Shown here: piece after piece, positions 1 through 8,951 of the stretch
How the letters are laid out: every line of letters begins with the position of its first letter
Numbering within the stretch: position 1 is the first letter of the stretch
Assembly (NCBI RefSeq): GCF_014650595.1
Contig: NZ_BMVG01000002.1
Span: 310,001 to 374,000 of the forward strand
DNA length: 64,000 nt
Direction of reading: 5' to 3'
Source: Streptomyces alanosinicus
GTDB taxonomy: Bacteria; Actinomycetota; Actinomycetes; Streptomycetales; Streptomycetaceae
Position numbers and translations under genes: made by a program
Notes under the pieces: generated by a model
Database searches by the model: none
What the model was told of the DNA's origin: nothing
The model's input: only the letters and a program-made list of their open reading frames with translations

Positions 1-408
1 GGCGGGTCCGACGCGGGCGCGCATCTGGACCGGATGTGCGGGGCGCCGTACACCACCCGGTTCCTCGGGGACTGTCTGCGCAGGCGGAAACTCGTCGGTC
101 TGGAGCAGGCGGTGAAGATGCTCACCGACGATCCGGCCCGGCTCTTCGGGCTGCGCGAGCGCGGGCAGGTGCGGGAGGGCTGGCACGCGGACCTCGTCCT
201 GTTCGACCCGGAGCGGATCGACGCCGGACAGGCCCGGCTGGTGCACGACCTGCCGGGTGACAGTCCGCGCCTGGACTCGGCGGCGATCGGGGTGCGGGCG
301 GTGTGGGTCAACGGCGTCGAGGCGATCCGGGACGACGTGGTGACCGGGGCCGTACCGGGCAAGGTGCTGCGCTCGGGGACCGACACCCGCACGGTGAGCA
401 CGCGGTGA
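1..408 (+). CDS. N-acyl-D-amino-acid deacylase family amidohydrolase, C-terminal fragment (cut by window edge)
   Basis: The reading frame is open from base 1, so only the last 135 residues are present. It opens with GGSDAGAHLD, the metal-binding Asp-containing strand of the amidohydrolase/D-aminoacylase family, followed by a helix ending in a typical NPA/DPARLFGL-type element and the usual closing beta strands (REGWHADLVLFDPERI). Members hydrolyse N-acyl-D-amino acids or related cyclic amides. The stop overlaps the start of the aldehyde dehydrogenase (GTGA), suggesting an operon. The exact substrate cannot be read from this fragment. Confidence 0.8.
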   Translation, partial: GGSDAGAHLDRMCGAPYTTRFLGDCLRRRKLVGLEQAVKMLTDDPARLFGLRERGQVREGWHADLVLFDPERIDAGQARLVHDLPGDSPRLDSAAIGVRAVWVNGVEAIRDDVVTGAVPGKVLRSGTDTRTVSTR

Positions 409-1856
409 GCGAGGGGCAGCGGCTGTTCGTCGGCGGCGCCTGGGCGGAGCCGGACGGCGGGCACTACCCGGTGACCGACCCGGCCACCGAGGAGACCGTC
501 GGCTGGGCGCCCGAGGCCTCGCCGGACCAGGCGCGGGCGGCCTGCGCGGCGGCCCGGGAGGCGTTCACGGCATGGTCGCGGACCCGGCCCGAGGAGCGGG
601 CGGCGGTACTGGGCCGGGCCGCCGACATCATCCGGGGGTCGATCGAGCCGTACGCCGAGCTGGCCCGCGCGGAGACCGGCGCGACCACCGGGACCGCCCG
701 GGCGATGCAGGTCGGGGTGGCCGTCGCCCGGTTCCGCCGGTACGCGAGCGTGGAGAGCGCCGAGTGGGCGATCGCCCCGCAGATCAACGAGGCCGGGCCG
801 ATGGGCAGGGCCGCCGTGATGGGCGCGCTGGCGGTGCGCCAGCCCGTCGGCGTCGTCGCCTGCGTCACCTCCTACAACAACCCGTGGGCCAACCCGGCCG
901 GCAAGGTCGCCCCGGCCCTGGCCATGGGCAACACGGTGGTCGTGAAGCCCGCGCCGCAGGACCCGCTGTCGGTGTACAAGATGGCGCAGGCGCTTCAGGC
1001 GGCCGGGGCGCCGCCGGGCGTGGTGAACGTCGTCTCCGGGCGGGACGCGGCCGTGGGCGAGGCGGTGGTGGCCTGCGACGACGTCGACATGGTCAGCTTC
1101 ACCGGGTCCACGGCCGTCGGCCGGCGGATCGCCGAGGTGTGCGGGCGGGACATGAAACGCCAGCTGATGGAGCTCGGCGGCAAGGGCGCGGCGGTCGTGT
1201 TCGACGACGCCGACCTCTCCTCGGCCGTCGCCGGCATCGGCACCACGTTCTCCTTCTACAGCGGGCAGATCTGCACGGCTCCGACACGGGTGCTGGCCCA
1301 GCGCGGGGTGTACGGGCGGCTGGTCGAGCAACTGGCCGGATACGCGAGCCGGTTGAAGGTGGGGGACCCAAGGGAGCCGGACACGGTCGTCGGCCCGGTG
1401 ATCTCGGCCGAGCACCGGGCGCGGGTCGAGTCGTACGTCGAACTCGGCCGCAAGGAGGGCGCGTCGCTCGTCGCGGGCGGGGAACGCCCCGCGCAGGACA
1501 CCGGCTTCTATGTCCCGCCCACGCTCCTCGCCGACTGCACCCCTGACATGCGGGTGGTCCGGGAGGAGATCTTCGGGCCGGTCGTCGTGGTCGTGCCCTT
1601 CGACGACGAGGAGGAGGCGGTGGCCCTCGCCAACGACTCCGACTACGGACTCATCGACTACGTCTGGTCCGGCGATGTGTCCAGGGCCTTCAGGGTGGCC
1701 CGGCGGCTGCGGGCCGGCGGCGTCGGGATCAACACCGTCGGCCGCAACATGGAGGCCCCGTTCGGCGGGTTCAAGAAGAGCGGTGTCGGCCGGGACGTGG
1801 GCTCCTACGCCCTGCACGCCTACAGCGAGGTGCAGGCCCTCGTCTGGCCGGGGTGA
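405..1856 (+). CDS. NAD(P)-dependent aldehyde dehydrogenase
   Basis: A 483-residue protein of the ALDH superfamily, which oxidises an aldehyde to the acid with NAD(P). Visible motifs are the cofactor-binding FTGSTAVGR, the catalytic Glu in MELGGKG (about residue 256), the nucleophile Cys in GQICTAPTR (about residue 290) and the C-terminal PFGGFKKSGVGRD. The GTG at 405 is chosen because it gives the usual length and overlaps the upstream amidohydrolase stop, implying translational coupling. An earlier in-frame start at 303 would lie wholly inside the upstream gene. Together the pair suggests amide or amino-acid catabolism, but the aldehyde substrate is not determined. Confidence 0.93.
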   Translation: MSEGQRLFVGGAWAEPDGGHYPVTDPATEETVGWAPEASPDQARAACAAAREAFTAWSRTRPEERAAVLGRAADIIRGSIEPYAELARAETGATTGTARAMQVGVAVARFRRYASVESAEWAIAPQINEAGPMGRAAVMGALAVRQPVGVVACVTSYNNPWANPAGKVAPALAMGNTVVVKPAPQDPLSVYKMAQALQAAGAPPGVVNVVSGRDAAVGEAVVACDDVDMVSFTGSTAVGRRIAEVCGRDMKRQLMELGGKGAAVVFDDADLSSAVAGIGTTFSFYSGQICTAPTRVLAQRGVYGRLVEQLAGYASRLKVGDPREPDTVVGPVISAEHRARVESYVELGRKEGASLVAGGERPAQDTGFYVPPTLLADCTPDMRVVREEIFGPVVVVVPFDDEEEAVALANDSDYGLIDYVWSGDVSRAFRVARRLRAGGVGINTVGRNMEAPFGGFKKSGVGRDVGSYALHAYSEVQALVWPG

Positions 1857-1866
1857 GGGTCCGGCG

Positions 1867-2262
1867 TCACTTCTCCAGGTCCACCCGGATCGTCAGCAGG
1901 TTGTTGCCGAACGCCCGTACCGCCGCGCTGTTGAAGCGGGGCAGGGAGCGCAGCCGGGCCACCGGGTCGTCGTCGGGCAGGAGATACGCGGTGCCCTGGT
2001 GCCAGCGGCCGGCGATCCGGACGCGGACCTTCGGGTCGGCCTGGATGTTGCGCACGTACTGCGACTTGACGCCGAACTCGGAGACCAGCCAGAAGGAGTC
2101 GCCGTCGCGGCGCCCGCCGACCGGTGTCTGCCGGGGCAGCTTGGAGGTGCGGCCGGTGGTCTCCAGCAGGGTCTGGAACGGCAGCCGCCGGTTCAGCGGA
2201 TTGGCGACATACCGCTGGAAACGGGTCACGAGGCGGTGCTTGAGGTCGCTGCTGCCTGCCAT
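1867..2262 (-). CDS. Deazaflavin (F420)-dependent nitroreductase family protein
   Basis: A 131-residue Ddn-type split-barrel protein. The signature is TTGRTSKLPRQTPVG near the N-terminus, then FWLVSEFG and NIQADPKVRVRI, regions that in this family contact F420. Family members use reduced F420 to reduce quinones or nitro compounds; the substrate here is unknown. The ATG at 2262 is preferred over a longer start at 2289 because AGGAG lies just upstream of it. It converges with the aldehyde dehydrogenase (10-bp gap). FbiC, which makes the F420 chromophore, is encoded about 4 kb away. Confidence 0.85.
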   Translation of the reverse strand: MAGSSDLKHRLVTRFQRYVANPLNRRLPFQTLLETTGRTSKLPRQTPVGGRRDGDSFWLVSEFGVKSQYVRNIQADPKVRVRIAGRWHQGTAYLLPDDDPVARLRSLPRFNSAAVRAFGNNLLTIRVDLEK

Positions 2263-2328
2263 GTCTCCTGCTCTCGGTGCCGGGCCCAACTCGGGTGGAA
2301 GCTGTGGCAGCAGTGTAGGAGGCGGGGT

Positions 2329-2901
2329 TCAGCGGGGCATCTGACCGGCGGCGGCCCGGGCCTTCGCCTGGACGTGGGCGACGTAGCGGACCGTGAAGGC
2401 CATCGGGACGGCGAAGCCGGCGATCTGGACGACGGTCGCGGGCGTGGTGTGGGCGTGTCCGGCGTGGTCCAGCACGGTGAGGACGACGGCCGTCACGGCG
2501 AAGGCCGCGGTCCACACGGCGGTGAGGACGACGTTGACCCGGATGAACGGCTTCATGGTCCAGTACTCGCGCGGGGTGGTGCGCTTGGCGATGCCCAGCG
2601 TGAAGGGCCGGCCGACGGCCAGCGACAGACCGGCGATCACGGCGAGGATGCCGGAGGACAGGGCCGCCGAGTAGTCGTGCACACCCGAGTGCGGGTCGGC
2701 GAAGGCGATGGCCGCGAGGACCGCGAAGAAGACCGCCGAGCCGGCCTCGATGACGAGGGCGTCGGGGCCCGCGCCGGCCCGCAACTGCTGCGCGATGACC
2801 CCGATGGCCAGCATCAGGGCGGCGAGCGCGCCCCACTGCCAGTCCCCGGAGGGGATGACGGCGAAGACGATCCACGGCAGGAACGTGCGCAGGTACGACA
2901 T
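2329..2901 (-). CDS. Integral membrane protein of unknown function
   Basis: A 190-residue hydrophobic protein with about six predicted membrane spans (FLPWIVFAVIP, ALMLAIGVIA, AVFFAVLAAIAFA, ILAVIAGLSLAVG, VVLTAVWTAAFAVTAVVL, IAGFAVPMAFTV). No catalytic motif is recognised; TTPREYWTMKPFIRVN is the most polar loop. The ATG at 2901 is preferred to one at 3030, which would put non-coding repeat sequence into the protein. It is divergent from a PadR regulator across an interval with paired palindromes, so it is probably the PadR target. Confidence 0.8.
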   Translation of the reverse strand: MSYLRTFLPWIVFAVIPSGDWQWGALAALMLAIGVIAQQLRAGAGPDALVIEAGSAVFFAVLAAIAFADPHSGVHDYSAALSSGILAVIAGLSLAVGRPFTLGIAKRTTPREYWTMKPFIRVNVVLTAVWTAAFAVTAVVLTVLDHAGHAHTTPATVVQIAGFAVPMAFTVRYVAHVQAKARAAAGQMPR

Positions 2902-2915
2902 GGGGACCCCCGGTC

Positions 2916-2951
2916 GGTCTGGATGTGGATTCCGGTCTGGATGTGGATTCC
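2916..2951. repeat. Tandem duplication of an 18-bp unit
   Basis: Two perfect head-to-tail copies of ggtctggatgtggattcc (2916-2933 and 2934-2951) lie between the membrane protein start and the PadR-side palindromes. They would fall in the 5' leader of the minus-strand gene. The duplication is seen directly; its function is unknown. Confidence 0.85.
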
Positions 2952-2955
2952 GGTT

Positions 2956-2996
2956 TCGACATGTCAAAAGTAGAAGGTCGGCTCTCGACATGTCAA
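2956..2996. promoter_or_regulatory. Probable PadR operator: two direct copies of tcgacatgtcaa, overlapping promoters
   Basis: The 12-mer tcgacatgtcaa occurs at 2956-2967 and 2985-2996, each containing the palindrome gacatgtc, 29 bp apart. On the minus strand the second copy supplies TTGACA, followed after 18 bp by TACTTT (2972-2967), a good promoter for the membrane protein. On the plus strand TCGACA (2985-2990), a 16-bp gap and TAGGCT (3007-3012) could serve the PadR gene. Binding of PadR here is inferred from position and from the known PadR preference for ATGT/ACAT-containing sites. Confidence 0.6.
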
Positions 2997-3019
2997 CAGT
3001 GGAATGTAGGCTGGGGGTC

Positions 3020-3532
3020 ATGAGCCTCAAACACGCACTGCTCGGCCTGCTCTCGGACCGCCGCGCCAGCGGCTACGACCTGCTGAAGACGTTCGAGACC
3101 TCACTGGCCAACGTCTGGCCGGCGAACCAGAGCCAGATCTACACCGAGCTGACCAAGCTGGCGGGCTCCGGGCTGATCACGGTCGCTGCCGAGGGCCCGC
3201 GCGGCCGCAAGGAGTACGAGATCACCGACGAGGGCCTGGCGGAGCTGCGCCACTGGCTGACCGAGGTGACACCGCAGCGCGTCATCCGCAGCGATGTCCT
3301 GCTGCGCGTCTTCTTCCTCGGCGTGCTCAGCCCCGAGCAGGCGCGCGCCTATCTGACCGACCTGGTCGACATGTCCCAGTCGGGGTACGAGCAGCTGCGG
3401 CAGCTGCACGACTCCATCGACTGGGACGACGGCAACCTGTCGGTGTACGGCCGCATCGCGCTGGAGTACGGGCTGCGCTTCAACGCGATGCGGCGGGAGT
3501 GGGCCGAGTGGGCGGCGCAGCAGATCAAGTAG
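3020..3532 (+). CDS. PadR family transcriptional regulator
   Basis: A 170-residue protein. The N-terminal winged helix (LKHALLGLLSDRRASGYDL, QIYTELTKLAGSGLI, RKEYEITDEG) is diagnostic of PadR, and the C-terminal helical part matches the Vir-type dimerisation domain (RSDVLLRVFFLGVLSPEQA). The ATG at 3020 follows GGGGG and gives the typical PadR start. It is divergent from the membrane protein gene, with paired palindromes between, so autoregulation plus control of the neighbour is likely. The ligand is unknown. Confidence 0.92.
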   Translation: MSLKHALLGLLSDRRASGYDLLKTFETSLANVWPANQSQIYTELTKLAGSGLITVAAEGPRGRKEYEITDEGLAELRHWLTEVTPQRVIRSDVLLRVFFLGVLSPEQARAYLTDLVDMSQSGYEQLRQLHDSIDWDDGNLSVYGRIALEYGLRFNAMRREWAEWAAQQIK

Positions 3533-3552
3533 CGCCGGTCACCCGGCCCCGG

Positions 3553-5079
3553 TCACCTGGTGCCGAGGAAGACCGGGTTGGTGAAGGCCGTCAGTGCCCC
3601 CGGCACCGGCCCGAGCGCCGTCTCGTGCCGGACCTCGGCGCGCACGTACGCCGCGTAGGCGGGCGTCGTACGCCACTCGACCGTGCCCGCGCCCGACACC
3701 GGCAGCGGATCGCTGGTGAACAGCACGCCCTGGTCGGTGACGAAGCGGACCGAGCAGCGCGGGGCGCCCGCGACCTCCAGCCGCACGGTCACCGGGGTGT
3801 CGGCGGCCACCTCCAGCCGCTCCCCGATGCCCGCCTGCTGCCCGCGCCCGCCCGTCACCGTGAAACCGAGGACGACGTTCTTCGACTCGGCCACGTACGA
3901 GCGCCCGGCGCGGATGCCCTCCTGGATCGCCTCCCGGGTCAGATCGTCGGCGAGGACGACCGTCTGCGGGCTGCCGACCGGGTCCGGGTCGCGGTGGGCG
4001 TCGCTGTTGCCCATCGCCGGGAGCCAGTCCCGCCCCTGCCGCACGGCGGCGACCAGCTGGTTGTCCCAGTCGGCCAGCGTCACCTCGTCGTCCGGGGTGT
4101 ACGGGCCGTTCCACACCTCCACGGCGTCCGCCTCGCCGAAGCCGAACTTCCAGCCGCAGCCGACGCAGGTGGCGTGCGGGTGGGCGGGGACGACGAGGCC
4201 CCCGGCGCGGCGGACGTCCCGGGCGAAGCGGGCCCAGCGGTTGTCCCGGGCGCGGTAGCGCCAGTCCACGAACGTGCCGGGCTCCGTGCCGAGCGCCACC
4301 ACATGGCCGTTGCGGGTCGTGACCTCCTCGCCCAGCATGATCAGCAGGTCGTCGCCCGCCTGGTCCGCCCAGTGGGGGTGGGAGGAGTGCGTGTTGTGGT
4401 CCGAGGAGTTGATGAAGTCCAGGCCCGCCGCCCGCGCCAGGGCCGCGATCTCGGCCGGGGTGCGGCGGCCGTCGGAGTACCAGGAGTGCAGATGGCAGTC
4501 GCCCCGGTACCAGTCCCGGCCCCGGCCCTTCGCCCGGGACGGCGGATACACCGGGTGCGGGGTCCGGCCCGGCGCGCCGTAGGTCAGCGTGATCGTCAGC
4601 TCGTACGTCAGCCCCTGCGGCGCCACCGTGTAGGGGCCCAGCGCGACGTACCAGGTGCCCTCGCGCACCGGGCCGGGGATGTAGCCCGGGGTGGCGTCGT
4701 CGGCGCGGACGAAGAACTCCGTACGCGCTCCGCCCGACCAGCCGCGGAAGCCCCGGCCGCCCAGCTCGGTGCCGTGCTGGTCGAAGAGGCCGATGTCGAG
4801 GGCGTTGCCCATGGTGCCGAGCGGCACCGAGGGCTTGTCGTAGGTGTAGGAGACCTTGATCTCCTGCACGCCGGCCGGGACTTCGACCGGTACGTACACG
4901 AAGTCGGGGGAGCCGGGCGGCAGCGTTGCGCCCACCGTCCGGGTCTCCTGCTCGCCGTCCGCGGCCCGAGCGCCGCTCGCGAAGGTCACGCCTCCCAACG
5001 TAAGCGCGACGGCCGCGCCCGTCACGAGCACGGCGCGTCTGGCGGGAGCGTGTCCGGTGTCGTGAGTGTCTTCGCACAT
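3553..5079 (-). CDS. Secreted CehA/McbA-type PHP-domain metallohydrolase
   Basis: A 508-residue protein. The N-terminus has an ARRAV segment, a hydrophobic stretch (VLVTGAAVALTLGGVTFASG) and ASGARA, a signal peptide that may be Tat-type although only one RR is visible. A beta-rich region follows, then a PHP metal-binding domain: GDCHLHSWYSDG (about residue 195), SSDHN (about 225) and GNSDAH (about 358). Characterised relatives include carbaryl hydrolase CehA, and others are annotated as phosphoesterases, so the substrate is open. The ATG at 5079 follows a GGAAGGG-rich leader; longer frames run antisense into the next gene. Confidence 0.85.
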   Translation of the reverse strand: MCEDTHDTGHAPARRAVLVTGAAVALTLGGVTFASGARAADGEQETRTVGATLPPGSPDFVYVPVEVPAGVQEIKVSYTYDKPSVPLGTMGNALDIGLFDQHGTELGGRGFRGWSGGARTEFFVRADDATPGYIPGPVREGTWYVALGPYTVAPQGLTYELTITLTYGAPGRTPHPVYPPSRAKGRGRDWYRGDCHLHSWYSDGRRTPAEIAALARAAGLDFINSSDHNTHSSHPHWADQAGDDLLIMLGEEVTTRNGHVVALGTEPGTFVDWRYRARDNRWARFARDVRRAGGLVVPAHPHATCVGCGWKFGFGEADAVEVWNGPYTPDDEVTLADWDNQLVAAVRQGRDWLPAMGNSDAHRDPDPVGSPQTVVLADDLTREAIQEGIRAGRSYVAESKNVVLGFTVTGGRGQQAGIGERLEVAADTPVTVRLEVAGAPRCSVRFVTDQGVLFTSDPLPVSGAGTVEWRTTPAYAAYVRAEVRHETALGPVPGALTAFTNPVFLGTR

Positions 5080-5220
5080 ACCGCCACCCTTCCCCTCATG
5101 AGTGAACTCCCGTACACCACAAGGGAATCGGCAGCTGTCTCTCAGCCAGTCAGGAACCTGCCGAGATCCTGCCGACCGGTTGGTATGGACGGTTGGGGCC
5201 GCACCCGGTACAGATGATCC

Positions 5221-6066
5221 ATGCGTATCGCCGTCACCATCTTCCTCACCGACGAGACCGTGACCCCGGTCCGACTCGCCCGCGAACTGGAGCAGCGCGG
5301 CTACAGCGGCCTCTATCTGCCCGAGCACACCCACATCCCCGTCGACCGGACGACCCCGTACCCGGCCGGCGGCGACCTCCCCCGCGAATACGGCCGCACC
5401 CTCGACCCCTTCGTCGCCCTGGGCCAGGCGGCGGCCGTCACCGAGCGGCTGACGCTCGGCACCGGCATCACCCTGGTCGCCCAGCACGACCCCATCGCCC
5501 TCGCCAAGCAGATCGCCACCCTGGACCATCTGTCCGAGGGCCGCTTCACGCTCGGCCTCGGCTACGGCTGGAACGTCGAGGAGGCCGCGGACCACGGTGT
5601 CACCTGGCGCGCCCGCCGGGAGCTGGTCCGGGACCGGATGCGGCTGATGCAGGCGCTGTGGGCCGAGCAACCGACGGCCTACGACGGCGAGTTCGGCGCG
5701 GTCCGGGCCAGCCACGCCCACCCCAAGCCGGCGCAGCGGCCGCGCGGCCCGGTCACCGGCCCGCGCACGCTCGTCGGCGGCGCCGCCGGGCCGAAGCTGT
5801 TCGCGCACATCGCCGAGTACGCCGACGGCTGGCTGCCGATCGGCGGGCGCGGTCTGACGGAGTCCCTGCCGGTGCTGCACACGGCGTGGGCGGACGCGGG
5901 CCGCGACCCGGCCGCCCTCCAGGTGGTCCCGTACGCGGTCCTGCCGACCCCGGGCAAGCTCGCCCACTACACCGAGCTGGGCATCGACGAGGCCGTCCTG
6001 CAACTGCCGTCGGCGGGGGAGAAGGAGGTGCTGGGGATGCTGGATGAATACGCGAGGTTCCTGTAG
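5221..6066 (+). CDS. LLM class F420-dependent oxidoreductase
   Basis: A 281-residue luciferase-like monooxygenase TIM barrel. Family features are the N-terminal strand MRIAVTIFLTDE, GYSGLYLPEHTHIP, LTLGTGITLVAQHDPIALAK, LSEGRFTLGLGYGWN and the HIAEYADGWLPIGGRG segment typical of F420-binding members. It probably transfers hydride to or from F420 on an unidentified small molecule. The gene directly precedes fbiC on the same strand with a 48-bp gap and may be co-transcribed with it. Confidence 0.9.
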   Translation: MRIAVTIFLTDETVTPVRLARELEQRGYSGLYLPEHTHIPVDRTTPYPAGGDLPREYGRTLDPFVALGQAAAVTERLTLGTGITLVAQHDPIALAKQIATLDHLSEGRFTLGLGYGWNVEEAADHGVTWRARRELVRDRMRLMQALWAEQPTAYDGEFGAVRASHAHPKPAQRPRGPVTGPRTLVGGAAGPKLFAHIAEYADGWLPIGGRGLTESLPVLHTAWADAGRDPAALQVVPYAVLPTPGKLAHYTELGIDEAVLQLPSAGEKEVLGMLDEYARFL

Positions 6067-6114
6067 GCCGGATGGAGCCGTAAGCACTGATCACGCCGAA
6101 CGTATGGTGGTGGG

Positions 6115-8700
6115 ATGACGACTTCCGCGACCCCTGGGACCGGCCCGACCGAGAACTCCATGCGTCGCGCCCTCAAACGCGCCCGGGACGGCGTCGCCCT
6201 CGACGTCGCCGAGGCGGCGGTGCTGCTCCAGGCCCGCGGCGAGGCCCTGGCCGACCTCGCCGCGTCGGCCGGCCGGGTGCGCGACGCGGGTCTCGAACAG
6301 GCGGGCCGGCCGGGTGTCATCACGTACTCGAAGAGCGTCTTCATCCCCCTCACCCGGCTGTGCCGGGACAAATGCCACTACTGCACCTTCGTCACCGTCC
6401 CCGGCAAGCTGCGGCGGGCCGGGCACGGCATGTTCATGTCCCCGGACGAGGTGCTGGACATCGCCCGCAAGGGCGCGGTCCTCGGCTGCAAGGAAGCCCT
6501 GATCACCCTCGGCGACAAGCCGGAGGACCGGTGGCCCGAGGCGCGCGAATGGCTCGACGCGCACGGCTACGACGACACCATCGCCTACGTCCGCGCCATC
6601 TCCGTCCGCATCCTGGAGGAGACGGGCCTGCTCCCGCACCTCAACCCGGGCGTGATGACGTGGACGGACTTCCAGCGCCTGAAGCCGGTGGCGCCGAGCA
6701 TGGGCATGATGCTGGAGACGACGGCCGAAAGGCTCTGGTCCGAGCCCGGCGGCCCGCACTTCGGCTCCCCGGACAAGGAACCGGCCGTACGCCTGCGGGT
6801 GCTTCAGGACGCGGGCCGCTCCTCCGTCCCCTTCACCTCGGGCCTGCTGATCGGCATCGGGGAGACCTACGAGGAGCGCGCGGAGTCCCTCTTCGCCCTG
6901 CGCAAGGTCTCCCGCGCCTACCACGGCATCCAGGAACTGATCATCCAGAACTTCCGCGCCAAGCCGGACACGGCGATGCGCGGCATGCCGGACGCCGAAC
7001 TGGACGACCTGGTCGCCACCGTGGCCGTCGCCCGGCACGTCATGGGCCCGGCCGCCTGTCTGCAGGCCCCGCCGAACCTGGTCGACTCCGCGTACGAGCG
7101 GCTGATCGGCGCCGGCATCGACGACTGGGGCGGGGTGTCGCCCCTGACCATCGACCATGTCAACCCCGAGCGCCCCTGGCCGCAGATCGAGGAACTCACC
7201 GAGCGCTCCCGCGCCGCCGGCTTCGAGCTGCGCGAACGCCTCTGCGTCTACCCCGAGTTCGTCCGCCGCGGCGAACCCTGGCTGGACCCCCGGCTGCGCC
7301 CGCACGTCGCCGCGCTCGCCGACCCGGAGACCGGGCTGGCCCTCCCGGACGCGGTGGTCGAGGGCCGTCCGTGGCAGGAGCCGGAGGAGGCCTTCGTACC
7401 GGCCGGCCGCACGGACCTGCACCGCACCATCGACACCGAGGGGCGCAGCGGCGACCGGCGGGACGACTTCGACGAGGTGTACGGCGACTGGGAGGCGCTG
7501 CGCGAGGCCGCCGCCCCCGGCATGGCACCCGAGCGCATCGACACGGATGTGCGCCAGGCGCTGCGCACCGCGGCCGACGACCCCACGAGGCTGACCGACG
7601 CCGAGGCGCTCGCCCTGCTGCACGCGGACGGCCCGGCGCTGGACGCGCTGTGCCGGGTGGCCGACGAGGTGCGGAAGTCGGCGGTCGGCGACGAGGTGAC
7701 GTACATCGTCACGCGCAACATCAACTTCACCAATGTCTGTTACACCGGCTGCCGCTTCTGCGCCTTCGCCCAGCGCCGCACGGACGCCGACGCCTACACC
7801 CTCTCCCTGGCACAGGTCGCCGACCGCGCCCAGCAGGCCTGGGACGTGGGCGCGGTCGAGGTGTGCATGCAGGGCGGCATCCACCCCGACCTGCCGGGCA
7901 CCGCGTACTTCGACATCGCGAGGGCGGTGAAGGAGCGGGTCCCGGGCATGCATGTGCACGCCTTCTCGCCCATGGAGGTCGTCAACGGCGCCACCCGTAC
8001 GGGTATGCCGGTCAGGGAGTGGCTCACCGCCGCGAAGGAAGCGGGCCTGGACACTATTCCGGGCACGGCGGCGGAGATCCTCGACGACGAGGTCCGCTGG
8101 GTGCTGACCAAGGGCAAGCTGCCGGCGGCCACCTGGATCGAGGTGATCACGACGGCGCACGAGCTGGGCATCCGCTCGTCCTCGACGATGATGTACGGCC
8201 ATGTCGACCAGCCCCGCCACTGGCTCGGCCATCTGCGTACCCTGGCCCGCATCCAGCGCGAGACGGGCGGTTTCACCGAGTTCGTGACGCTGCCGTTCAT
8301 CCACACGAACGCGCCGGTGTACCTGGCGGGCATCTCCCGGCCCGGCCCGACGACCCGCGACAACCGCGCGGTGACGGCGATGGCCCGTCTCCTCCTCCAC
8401 CCCTGGATCCCCAACATCCAGACAAGCTGGGTCAAACTGGGCGCGGAGGGTGCGGTGGAGATGCTCCGCTCGGGCGCGAACGACCTGGGCGGCACGCTGA
8501 TGGAGGAGACGATCTCCCGGATGGCGGGCTCGTCGTACGGCTCGTACAAGTCGGTCCGCGACCTGGTGGCCGTGGCCGAGGCGGCCGGGCGTCCGGCGAA
8601 GCCGCGCACCACGCTCTACGGCGAGGTCCCCGCCGAGCGGCAGCGGGCGGCGCGGGCCTCCGACGGGCACCTGCCGGAACTGCTGCCGGTCCTGGACTGA
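6115..8700 (+). CDS. fbiC: Bifunctional FO synthase (7,8-didemethyl-8-hydroxy-5-deazariboflavin synthase)
   Basis: An 861-residue two-module radical SAM enzyme. The CofG-like N-terminal half carries CRDKCHYC (Cys83, 87, 90) and the CofH-like half CYTGCRFC (Cys542, 546, 549), each binding a 4Fe-4S cluster. It joins tyrosine with 5-amino-6-ribitylaminouracil to form FO, the chromophore of F420. Length and domain order match actinobacterial FbiC, which is fused, unlike the separate archaeal CofG and CofH. The ATG at 6115 is the first in frame after a 48-bp gap from the F420-dependent oxidoreductase gene. Confidence 0.97.
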   Translation: MTTSATPGTGPTENSMRRALKRARDGVALDVAEAAVLLQARGEALADLAASAGRVRDAGLEQAGRPGVITYSKSVFIPLTRLCRDKCHYCTFVTVPGKLRRAGHGMFMSPDEVLDIARKGAVLGCKEALITLGDKPEDRWPEAREWLDAHGYDDTIAYVRAISVRILEETGLLPHLNPGVMTWTDFQRLKPVAPSMGMMLETTAERLWSEPGGPHFGSPDKEPAVRLRVLQDAGRSSVPFTSGLLIGIGETYEERAESLFALRKVSRAYHGIQELIIQNFRAKPDTAMRGMPDAELDDLVATVAVARHVMGPAACLQAPPNLVDSAYERLIGAGIDDWGGVSPLTIDHVNPERPWPQIEELTERSRAAGFELRERLCVYPEFVRRGEPWLDPRLRPHVAALADPETGLALPDAVVEGRPWQEPEEAFVPAGRTDLHRTIDTEGRSGDRRDDFDEVYGDWEALREAAAPGMAPERIDTDVRQALRTAADDPTRLTDAEALALLHADGPALDALCRVADEVRKSAVGDEVTYIVTRNINFTNVCYTGCRFCAFAQRRTDADAYTLSLAQVADRAQQAWDVGAVEVCMQGGIHPDLPGTAYFDIARAVKERVPGMHVHAFSPMEVVNGATRTGMPVREWLTAAKEAGLDTIPGTAAEILDDEVRWVLTKGKLPAATWIEVITTAHELGIRSSSTMMYGHVDQPRHWLGHLRTLARIQRETGGFTEFVTLPFIHTNAPVYLAGISRPGPTTRDNRAVTAMARLLLHPWIPNIQTSWVKLGAEGAVEMLRSGANDLGGTLMEETISRMAGSSYGSYKSVRDLVAVAEAAGRPAKPRTTLYGEVPAERQRAARASDGHLPELLPVLD

Positions 8701-8735
8701 GTACGATGATCCGACCCCGTACCGAGAAGGGGACC

Positions 8736-8921
8736 AGGGCCTTTCTTTCGGATCGGGCCGGCTTCAGGCGACAGCGCCTTGCGGCCGACCCGAGCGGGGT
8801 CTGGTGCGTGCAGATGCAAGGCGGAGGAGAGAGTCGACGCGGCGCGTCGGCGACCGACGACAACGCGGCAGATGTGCGTGCCAGACCCTGCGACCCCGGC
8901 AAGGTCCGAAAGAAGGGCCCT
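8736..8921. mobile_element. MITE-like 186-bp imperfect palindrome with 17-bp terminal inverted repeats
   Basis: The ends agggcctttctttcgga (8736-8752) and tccgaaagaagggccct (8905-8921) are inverted copies with 16 of 17 matches. Further in, gggtctgg and ccagaccc pair, and the centre holds cgacgc-ggc-gcgtcg, so the whole element can fold into a long branched hairpin. It fills the space between fbiC and the next gene and has no credible ORF. I recall similar end sequences as dispersed repeats in Streptomyces genomes, which would make it a non-autonomous transposon relic; this is unverified. A structured transcript is the alternative. Confidence 0.65.
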
Positions 8922-8951
8922 AGCGCCCCCTAGCGGAGGAGATGCGTACCC

